NCBI GenBank assembly: GCA_030762175.1
Contig: CM060843.1
Location: 24,705,001-24,769,000 of the forward strand
Direction: 5' to 3'
DNA length: 64,000 bases
Source: Metallyticus violacea
Lineage: Eukaryota > Arthropoda > Insecta > Mantodea > Metallyticidae
The notes under the pieces are model-generated. The model saw only the letters and a list, made by a program, of their open reading frames with translations. It was not told the origin of the DNA and ran no database searches. Position numbers and translations under genes: made by a program. Positions 55,891 through 64,000 of the stretch are shown here, piece by piece (position 1 is the stretch's first letter; every line of letters begins with the position of its first letter).

Positions 55891-56530
55891 CGAATGTTGA
55901 TCAAGACAAAGTAAAGTAGTTTTGAATGGTCCTGGCGATAAGCAAAAGAGGTGTAGTGGTTGCAGGTTGAGTTCATTTTCTGACTATGCATTTGTAGGGA
56001 AATCAGTTTAGTATCTCTTACTTCCGTACTGAACACATTGTAGGTTTGGTTTATGGCACAAATGTGCCACTCTCATCTTTCTCACTTGCAATTGTTATAA
56101 ATATGCAGCTGAGAAGTTACCTCCACCACAAATTTCCTAGAATTGTCTGGTGCAGAATGATACAAGGCCATTCGCCAGGACTATTCAAGACGATAATACT
56201 TTCCTCAAAATTTCTATTTCCTGATATTCACATGCCCGAGGTAACCTATTTAAAAAGCTTAAGTGAATGGGTTGAGGAAAAATTTGTTGACTGCTTGAAA
56301 AGAAATAAAGTATAACAAGAATCTCAATAGATAATTTTGTGAGGTGAACATGCCATTCACTTTTATAACTTTTTTCACTTCGATATGACATTTTATGTGC
56401 TTTTAAGTTAAATAAACGCTGAAAAAACCCATAATGATCTAAAACAGACAATAAAAAGTTTTAAAGCTTAAAATAGGCAACCAAAGTCAAAAAAATAAAA
56501 AATAAAAATAAAAACTGGCCCAGTACCACA
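55706..56530 (-). mobile_element. hAT-type transposon segment, copy 2 (inverted relative to copy 1)
   Basis: Reverse complement of 49.29-50.87 kb, lacking about 770 bases of that copy between the two conserved blocks (junction near 55.88 kb). A 30-base tandem duplication (CGCTTGTCAGAGAACATATT, then the same with one change) lies at about 55718-55777. On the minus strand, FKYAPITLVKVER and, one frame over, NMLSDKRLTMT are legible, the hAT C-terminal signature. Confidence 0.75.
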
Positions 56531-56534
56531 AACG

Positions 56535-58160
56535 TTCATAAACAGATCAATTTCTATATGACTCTTAAATATATCCACTCAAATAGAAAAGACATTTTAC
56601 CTAACTCCTGGGCTCTGCTCATAAGAATGTCTCCAAGACACTGACAGACGTGAGCGTTGCGAGATAATAAGCCAAAATAGAATTATTTCCCGAGAAAAAC
56701 AGTTCCATATTACTTATTTCGCTGCAGCTAGTCAGAGCGGAAACTTATGAAACCTATCGTGTATTATGGGTGGAAGATAAATAGTATCTAGTAATTAAGC
56801 CGCGGCTAAATATTCCTGGCTTGAAGACATCACAGAAGAAATCCACCACAAGAACTTCTCTGCTTCTTTTACATTCTTTTCGTTCCAAGAACGCTTCATT
56901 AAAGTCCCTGTTTCTTTCATATAACTGGTGGATTAACAAGCAAATCCTTCATTGTGTTCTCGTGTTTCTCTGTATATTGGCTGGAACCAAAAGCCTTAAA
57001 ATAAACGCGCATTGTCCATAGAATCATTTCTCTATTGTAACAAAATACTACTGGACTACCAACAAAGGGTCTGGCTACAGTTTCCACTACAAAGAGGCCT
57101 TTTTGTTTTCTAAAACCGCATGTACCCCCTCCCTTCCAACCTCGCTGGTGGGCACCGTGTATCGAAATATGCAGAACCCATTTGAAAGACATGTTTCGTT
57201 ATGTGGCATATTTTATACATTCGCTGCATCTGCTACACATGCCGCACAGAATCCCACATCTGACACCAGTTTCGTGCGCCATGCAATATTACGTATTCAG
57301 TGTGGATTACGAAATAATCCGTTGGCGCTTCACGCTTGCCAGAGAGTGATCTGAAACAGAAGACGCCTGCACGCCGAAGGATGATCGTTGAAGTCTGCTA
57401 ACGTGTATGTGTAATCCTGCACTCGTGACGTGAAAAATATTAAAAGAAAATAACAAAAACACACAAACTGCGCAGCACTTAAAAATCCCCCGAGATCTGC
57501 CACTGCATATCGACTTCCTCTTTATAATGCCACACGAGGGGGGGTTGTCTGCCCATCCATCTGCAGCTCAAAGTAAACCCAATGACATTTTAATGTGTCA
57601 GGTAGACTGCAGATTTATTTTACATTATCGCTATATCAATATTGACAGTTACAACAGAATTAACTTCGTCGTTGCTATGTTAACGCCATTAAATCAACGT
57701 ACATTTTCAGTGATTTTTATTACTCAAGCAATTAAGCAATTATCATATATATTGATATTCCAGAAAAGTAGAGACCCTTTCAAACAGCAACCAACATTAC
57801 AAAGACGATATTTAGACTAAAAATATTTGTTCGTGTTTTTTTCCGTTTATAACTGAGATAAAACATGATGGACATATACGCAGTAGTCATCAATGCAATA
57901 TTTATATTATTTACACAACTGTCTCCTAAATTTGTGTGCAAAATCCTTTTACGAATGGCTTCTTTATTTATAAATTTGAAGTGACGCACATGGTAGAAAA
58001 ATAACCATAACAGTAGATACAAGTATGTAAGATTAAACATATTTGTGTTTAATCTTTCCTACACACTGTAGACAAATAGAGCAAATAATTTTTCAAACAC
58101 TCAACTGAGTGTTGAGGCTTGTAATAGAATCAATGTATACATAGGGTCAAGAATGTATGG
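56535..58160. other. Unassigned DNA
   Basis: Includes a short match (56562-56625: GACTCTTAAATATATCCAC...GGGCTCTGCTCATAAG) to 11.04-11.11 kb. No gene or SINE otherwise recognised over 1.6 kb. Confidence 0.4.
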
Positions 58161-58166
58161 TAAAAG

Positions 58167-58213
58167 TCGGTCCTGGTGGTCTGGAGTTAACCATACTTGA
58201 CTCGTAGACCCTG
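58167..58213 (+). repeat. SINE-B head fragment interrupted by a SINE-A
   Basis: GTCGGTCCTGGTGGTCTGGA and TTAACCATACTTGA are the first 40 bases of SINE-B. The SINE-A at 58214 interrupts it after TCGTAGACCCTG. The sequence resumes at 58497 but has no recognisable SINE-B body. Confidence 0.65.
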
Positions 58214-58496
58214 CCGCCATGGGTGGCCTAGGTCGTTTCGTGAGTGGAATATCTGGGGTTCGAATTATGCCACGGCCGTCTTCCCTGACTGAGGTTTTTT
58301 CCAGGTTTTCCTCAGTCCTCATAAATGGCAAATGCCGGGGAGGAACCCTAAGCTTAGACCTGGAACATTTCCTTCCTTAAAAATAAATCCTTTCCCAACA
58401 TATCATTTCATCTAATGTATCATCAGCGTCCACCGCCTGTGATGCCTCTGTAGCAAAAAACGGACATTAAACTCCATCCATGATTTTTTTTTTAAT
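58214..58496 (+). mobile_element. SINE-A, copy 10
   Basis: Plus strand with a slightly shortened head (an approximately 12-base loss between GGTCG and TTTCGTGAG). A perfect 12-bp target duplication TCGTAGACCCTG at 58202-58213 and 58497-58508. Confidence 0.93.
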
Positions 58497-58509
58497 TCGT
58501 AGACCCTGA

Positions 58510-59487
58510 AGTTGTCCCTGGCTCCCCATCATTTACAGTGTAATTGAGATAATATTTAAAATTTTAAATCAACGATTCTGTGATTACTTGCTGGTATGTT
58601 GTGCTTTCTGTATATAAGAAACTTCTAAGATAAAATTCATGTATATAGAATTAAGATTGTATAGTGTTTGAGACTGAGCATAATGTTTATAATATGTAAT
58701 TTCAGTAATATTTAAGAAATAATATGTAATATAGCAAAGGGTAAAGATGGACTTAATTCTCACTCTCAACATGCAAGACAAGGGTTGGAGAAGTCAGACA
58801 ATGTAAGTTAATCCCTTCTAATACCCAACCGGTAAAGAATGTTCGCCCCTCTGGTGTAGAAGCCCCAGCCACTTTTCGACAGATGTCCACTCACAGGTCC
58901 ATTGACAGTAACGTGTAAAATTTGTTTGAAGAAAGCTTTATCAAAATTGGGTAGCGAATAGGAACAACCATTTGTGATGTAAGCATCAGCCTATGATCAT
59001 AGTGAAAGCAGAACTGGCGCGAAAACCCCGCTTCGCTTTTTTGTGTTAGCGTCAGTTTTTACAGAGTATATAAGAAATATATTTTGCCTCAAAAGGGGCT
59101 GCCTCTAAATTCTCTGGGCCAAGATAGTGCTGCTGCGTCGCCCGGGCAGTTACAGGAAGAATTACCTAAGTCCGAGATACAAGATCCGGCGTTAACGAGG
59201 CTCGACAGTCAATCAACGCGCGAGTCACACATAGCTTCATTGTCCTGCATTAAATATAATTGAAGTAGCATTTTCTTTATATTAGGCACCATTAGGCGAA
59301 CGCAATCAAATTTATGTGTTTGCTAGTGATCCGACGTGAGACGTAAATTCATCTGATTATTCATGTTTGGTAGAATAAACAGCCTCAGCAATTAAGTCCG
59401 AGGCGATATTTATCGGCGCATACCATATCAAAATCCCATTCACCTAGCCCTGGCTAGCTTACAGTTGCTAGAAATCAACGGAAAACC

Positions 59488-59524
<37 letters not shown>

Positions 59525-59740
59525 AGAGAGAGGGAGAGGGAGAGAGAGAGAGTCTCGTGGAAGCAGAGTTGGTGATCCGCAGCAGCCGCAGTCTGCGATC
59601 TGCGGGCTTAAATTAATCAACGCAGCCAACATACAGCTCAATTCCCACCCCCACCAACAATTCTACTTCAAATTGGCGCTCACGACTTGGGGCCAACTAT
59701 AATAACAAACCTTTTCCATCAACAAATCTCGTTTCAACCC
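58510..59740. other. Unassigned DNA with a GA microsatellite
   Basis: AG/GGGA-rich repeats at 59490-59552. 58.8-59.7 kb has higher G+C than average but no open frame of interest. Confidence 0.45.
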
Positions 59741-59744
59741 AACG

Positions 59745-59955
59745 TCGCGGGGCTATCCCGGCTAGGGTCGACGGATTTTAATGACATAAAAACCCTTTAG
59801 GTGTGGTTTCCTTCGGAAAGAAAGTAAAGCCGGTGCTCTCATTTTTTACATTTACGGCACGTAAAAGAATGTTAAACCTGAAAGAATAGGCCTCTGAGCA
59901 AAAATTATCAGCCGTTTCACGCCATGAATTAAATGGGACGCTGATAACTAGATAT
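59745..59955 (+). mobile_element. SINE-B, copy 8, old
   Basis: Plus strand: GGCTATCCCGGCTAGGGTCGA (B-box arm), AAAACCCTTTAGGTGTGG, ACATTTACGGCACGTAAAAG, GGCCTCTGAGCAAAAATTAT and GGGACGCTGATAAC. The A-box half is missing and divergence is high. Confidence 0.78.
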
Positions 59956-59959
59956 TAGA

Positions 59960-60680
59960 TTAGATATCATGGGGATTTCATGGAATTTAAAAAAAAATCC
60001 TCCAGCACGTCAGCCTTAAGGCTTGTTGTGCTACCCCATTGGGAGGGGTGCCTTCATTGTTTACCAAAATCCGTTCCTAGGTTGTCCTACATTTCTTCCT
60101 TCCTTCGAAGTTGGTTTTTAGCTGGTAATTCACTTACCGTTGCTAAGGTTTGAACTTTGGTGGTTAAGTGAACACAATTACTATATGTTGGCCTGCGGCC
60201 AGTGCTACCACCTGAACTGCTTCCCTAGTGAAATCTCAGCTACACAATGGCTGTGAAGCGTCTACTCGATGACCCTTTATATAATTTCACTTTGAATGGG
60301 AGGAAAAATATTTTGTATGCAAAGTGACGATAAAGTTAAGTGCTTTATTTGCAATTAATGTATTTATGTCTCTCATTTCGCATTGAAATGTATTTTAATA
60401 GATACCAGCACATGACTATGTAAAACATATCCTGCCAGGTATGCTAGTGGTTGTTAGTGTGTGTTTTGATTATATTAATTTAATACTTAAAATATGGAAT
60501 TATTAATGGAATTTTTATTTCCAGGTGAGGGTAGATCATAAAAATGTATGAATTAAAAGGAACAATTCTTATGTTACTAACATTTAAATTGTTGTAAAAG
60601 CATCTTACAGAATAGCGGACCTTATTAACACAAAATATAGCGGCTGAGGATATGTGTCCGAATTCAGTAGATAGTATCTG
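59960..60680. other. Unassigned DNA
   Basis: The 60.00-60.24 kb part is richer in G+C (CAGCACGTCAGCCTTAAGGC) and may be an unrecognised SINE, but no boxes or second copy were found. Confidence 0.35.
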
Positions 60681-60689
60681 TTAGTATAG

Positions 60690-61350
60690 GGTGTCCCATT
60701 ACGAACGCAATTTTTGTTTTAATAATAAAACGCATCATTTGTTTGAAAAGTGTCAATATTGCTTAGTCAATATGAAGCACAAACGCTGGCATTAAATTGA
60801 AACAAAACATCAGGCAAATGTTCCCCACGGCTTCATAGGCTCACCTTCACTCTGTTGCCAAAATTTTCAACGACTTTGGAGCAAAGTTCCGGCTGAATTT
60901 CACCAATGACACGTGTAATTTCTGCCTTCAGTTGAGGGATGGCTTGGGGATTGTCCACATAAACACAAGATTTTACATACCCCCACTAAAAATAGTCATA
61001 TGGTGTCAAATCACACGATCTCGATGGCCAATTTGAATCGCCGTTGCTATAGAGGTAACAATCAATGTTCGACGCTGCAAATGGTCCGTGGACTTCAGCT
61101 CTTGTATTAGATTCGATTTTAAATTCGCTGCAAATTGCTTTTCGGGATTTTTAATTGCTGAGAACGGTGGCGAATCGACTTCATTGAGTTCGTAGCAACG
61201 CTCTGTCTGACGAAGGCAACATGCTCTACCGACTGACGAGACCGTTCATGTAATTTGATGTTCTCTGTCGATTCTGTATCTTTATATTTCCTTACCATTC
61301 TCTACACTGTTGACACGTTAGGCGCATTTTGTCTTCCAAAAATTACACAA
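60690..61350 (-). pseudogene. Tc1/mariner-type transposase relic with left terminal repeat
   Basis: The left border GGGTGTCCCATTACGAACGC (about 60689) looks like a terminal repeat of this superfamily; no matching right end was seen. On the minus strand the DNA-binding half reads MVRKYKDTESTENIKLHERS, then VAFVRQSVATNSMKSIRHRS and QQLKIPKSNLQRI (about 61310-61140). After a deletion, CDLTPYDYF and WGYVKSCVYVDNPQAIPQLK, AEITRVIGEIQPELC and VVENFGNRVKV follow (about 61020-60840). The third catalytic aspartate (PYD) is present, followed by a TAG. The first two acidic blocks are deleted. Confidence 0.7.
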
Positions 61351-61399
61351 AGGCTTCAGTGTATTTTACTCTTGTCTTTGACGAAATATCAGACAGAAC

Positions 61400-62080
61400 T
61401 GCTAAAGCTTAAATGACTATTCCTGAGGGGTATTGACAGTGAATCAAATATTACTGAAGAACTTCATAAACAACTAAATGTACAAATGCAGCGCTTTGTC
61501 TTAATATTTTAAGGAGTACGTTGCATTTATCGCGTAGCATACACACATAAGTATCTGTAATTGGAAACGTACAAAAGAGCTTTCATTTATTCTTTCTTCA
61601 CTAAGGTTGTCTTCAGTAATGACCGTAATCGCTGTGGTCAAAAACTGCGATTATGCTTCTTACGTACTAAAGTGCACTTCTGAAATTTGGAAGCAACGTC
61701 CTTCAACAAATGGCTGGACAGATGAACGTCACAAATGAATAGGTTGCCTTAGTACTTTGCTCCTCCAACTTGCGCTAGCCCATACACTTTTAACGTCCTT
61801 TGTGCATACCAAATTTCGATCCATAAAATTATGACTCACCGTAAAGTGCTTAAAATTTATATGTTCTATACTTTTCGTATTTATAACCTTTCAGGCAATT
61901 TGTACACACAATGGAGCTTTTGAATGCGTGACTGAATATAACCTGAATTAAAGTTACAGCACAACGATTAACTGCACATTTTCCAATATGAACTTCAGTA
62001 AACTTTTCTTACAATAAAAAAGCTCACAGAATTCAGTTCTCAATACCCAAATGAATATAAAAGCATATATTCTTATTTTC
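61400..62080. other. Unassigned DNA
   Basis: No gene or known repeat recognised. Confidence 0.4.
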
Positions 62081-62092
62081 CAATATGAATTT

Positions 62093-62366
62093 CGCCCGAC
62101 AGGAGCGGCCAAGGTCGTTAAGGCGCGAACATGTGAACGGGATGTCTGGGGTTTGACTCTGAGGACCGTTCTCCTTGATTGAAAGTTTTCTTCAGTCCTT
62201 TCAAATGGCAAATTTCAAGCAGATACCCTAAATTTAGATCTGGAGCGTTTCCTTCCTTAAAAATAAATTCTTTTCCAACATATCATTCCATTTCGTGTAT
62301 CATCAATGTCCACTGCCTGTGGTGCCTCAGTAGTAAAATTGGATGTTAAACACTATTATAAAAACA
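62093..62366 (+). mobile_element. SINE-A, copy 11
   Basis: Plus strand with a degraded head (B-box reads GGGTTTGACTCTG) but a full body and tail. Direct repeat AATATGAATT at 62082-62091 and 62367-62376. Confidence 0.85.
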
Positions 62367-62404
62367 AATATGAATTCCACTTTGTTGGTAACATTTCTTA
62401 ATCA

Positions 62405-62686
62405 ATGAATCAATAGTGTTTAACGTCCGTTTTTGCTACAGAGGCACCATAGGCGATGGACAGTGATGATACATGAGATTAAATGATATATTGGGAAAGG
62501 ATTTTTTTTTAAGGAAGGAATCGTTCCAGGCCTAGGTTTAGGGTTCCTCCCCGGCATTTGCCATTTATGAGGACTGAGGAAATCCTGGAAAAAACCTCAG
62601 TCAGGGAGGACGGTCCTGGCGGTATTCAAACCCAGGCCTCCCGCTCACGAGTCCGTGCCTTAACGACCTCGGCCACCAGTGGCGAT
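62405..62686 (-). mobile_element. SINE-A, copy 12
   Basis: Minus strand, full length. A perfect 11-bp target duplication TTTCTTAATCA at 62394-62404 and 62687-62697. It lies only about 30 bases from copy 11, in opposite orientation. Confidence 0.94.
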
Positions 62687-62699
62687 TTTCTTAATCATA

Positions 62700-63795
62700 A
62701 CATTACCACGGTTTGAAAATCAAAATAATCCATATCCTTTAAATTTTCAATTTTACGGTACAAAAAGCTATACTTTCGCAAAAGATCAACATTTTCTTCC
62801 TCTGAGCTAGAAAGAAACAAAATGCACAACCCTTATAAAAATTAGAAACCAAAACAGCCCTGACGTACAATATGATGTAAAAGATGACCCAATATCTACT
62901 TGCACCCAAAGCAATGCCATTTCCTGTTCTCAAAAATATAACTCAAGCTTGCCAGCTCGCTCGTTGCTTTCTCACCCCAAGGCTAACCAAAACCTTTTTC
63001 GTACATATGGAATGAGCAACGTGTAACGAGTTTGGGTTAGTAAATATTCCATCCGGGGTCAACATCTTTTATGAAACATTACAGCCAGTTTGAAATTTTA
63101 AAGTTATATTCATATGGACAAAAAGAGCGTTTGGCACATAATATTCCTCTAAATTCGTCAATATTCAATTAGGTTCTTAAAATTGATTGAAGTGAGCACA
63201 TATTTTCTTTTATTTTCTCAGGAAGACATGTTGCAAATGTCATTTAAAATTGATACAAGCTTTGCATTAATGTTTATGATAATTTGACTAATTTACAGCA
63301 CTTTCTGAATTTTCAAATCGTAATTCTCTATTCATTTACTAGCTTATTGTTTACAGAGAGTGAAGCCCTTAAAAGTACCACTTCAAATATTTGCTGTACT
63401 ATTACTGATATCGAAAAACTGTTTTCGCTGTCGTTGAGCAATGACTCGCAAAACTAGCCGGTGGAGAATTAATATAAACAATAAAATGTTACATTGTAAT
63501 ATACGTATTGTGCATCTGAGTGTGATTAGTTTACCTCTGGTTTACCTCTGGTTGCATTTCACACGAGGATTGCAATGAGTCTTTCAACATATCATTTTTA
63601 CAATACCCTATCATAATGTAACGTATTTTAATTACTTATATTTATTTTAATTTGGAAAGTTGAGCATAACGAAAACTAGAAATATCGAATCGATTAGTAT
63701 TTGTTAATAATCGTATGTTTGTATAGTTACACGTTCGCGAATTGTTAATTATTGTTGATTTTATTGAAATGTTTAGTAGCATGATAATATGAAGG
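62700..63795. other. Unassigned AT-rich DNA
   Basis: No gene or repeat recognised. Confidence 0.4.
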
Positions 63796-63799
63796 TTAA

Positions 63800-63925
63800 T
63801 TGAAAATTATAGTGGAATTTGACAAAGGTGATAAAATTTTTGAAGGAACTCCATCCGAGGAGGTTAAAGCGGAGACTAGTATAAGGAATGATTTGCTGTC
63901 TGAGAAATTTATAAAAGCAGAATGA
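63800..63925 (+). other. Short open stretch, possible exon piece
   Basis: 41 sense codons between stops read LKIIVEFDKGDKIFEGTPSE, then EVKAETSIRNDLLSEKFIKA. The composition is acidic and lysine-rich, unlike the low-complexity chance frames around it. No ATG opens it, and I did not confirm splice sites. It could be an exon edge, a transposon fragment or chance. Confidence 0.15.
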
Positions 63926-64000
63926 GCGAGAAGGCGTTTTATTCACAATTTGGCGAAGGAAGAAAAATGTCAGGACAATTAGTGAGAATGTTATGTTGGG

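Noticed and set aside
57103..57354. Two overlapping opposite-strand frames of 83 and 91 codons
   Set aside because: No known domain on either strand and no repeat partner; probably chance.
59490..59552. GA-rich tract as a GAGA-factor regulatory site
   Set aside because: Simple microsatellite expansion is sufficient; no promoter or gene lies beside it.
1..64000. Bacterial operons, phage genes, defence systems or an integrated virus
   Set aside because: No clustered co-directional genes, ribosome binding sites, integrase, capsid or polymerase motifs. The open frames are short and explained by transposon relics or chance.

Overview
The window looks like gene-poor, repeat-rich nuclear DNA from an animal, most likely an insect. 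It is AT-rich, has no long intact open reading frame, no operons and no bacterial or phage genes. It carries many tRNA-derived SINEs, several decayed Tc1/mariner and hAT DNA transposons and 5'-truncated LINE tails. The mix is what I would expect in a large insect genome. A cockroach-like genome is my best guess from the style of the degenerate transposon proteins, but the sequence alone does not fix the species. I could not recognise any host gene, functional tRNA, rRNA, CRISPR or other prokaryote-type system.

Layout. 0-9 kb: AT-rich DNA with a DDE transposase relic (2.2-2.5 kb), a SINE-A (3.07-3.35 kb), a DUF4817-type Tc1/mariner-like element with a SINE-A inside it (3.88-4.86 kb), a third tRNA-headed SINE (5.4-5.7 kb), a SINE-B inserted in another SINE-B (5.98-6.53 kb) and two LINE 3' ends. 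9-18 kb: another LINE tail (11.2-12.0 kb), a hAT fragment (12.4 kb), a Tc1/mariner C-terminal relic (13.1 kb), a mariner relic (13.38-14.59 kb), a helix-turn-helix transposase fragment (15.8 kb) and mariner family-A copy 1 (16.33-17.80 kb) carrying a SINE-B. 18-31 kb: scattered SINEs, a near-perfect 66-bp palindrome (23.2 kb), an RTE-like LINE tail (24.4-25.1 kb), mariner A copy 2 (27.36-28.64 kb) and a 5'-truncated SINE with target duplications (28.7 kb). 31-41 kb: SINEs with clean target site duplications, a minisatellite-like array of 115-170 bp units (36.48-37.61 kb) and one almost complete mariner of a second family (38.66-39.88 kb). 41-53.7 kb: mariner A copies 3 and 4, the second DUF4817-type element (44.56-45.45 kb), several DDE relics and a hAT 3' segment (49.29-50.87 kb). 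53.9-64 kb: more SINE-A copies, an inverted second copy of the hAT segment (55.7-56.5 kb), a GA-rich microsatellite (59.5 kb), a further DDE relic (60.7-61.4 kb) and unassigned AT-rich DNA.

How the parts relate. Nothing here forms a working pathway; the logic is one of successive insertion and decay. SINE-A and SINE-B have A/B-box tRNA-like heads and 9-14 bp target duplications, which implies mobilisation in trans by LINE machinery. They sit inside mariners, inside DUF4817-type elements and inside one another, so the SINEs are generally younger than the DNA transposons they interrupt. All transposase reading frames that I can follow are broken by stops, frameshifts, deletions or catalytic-residue changes.
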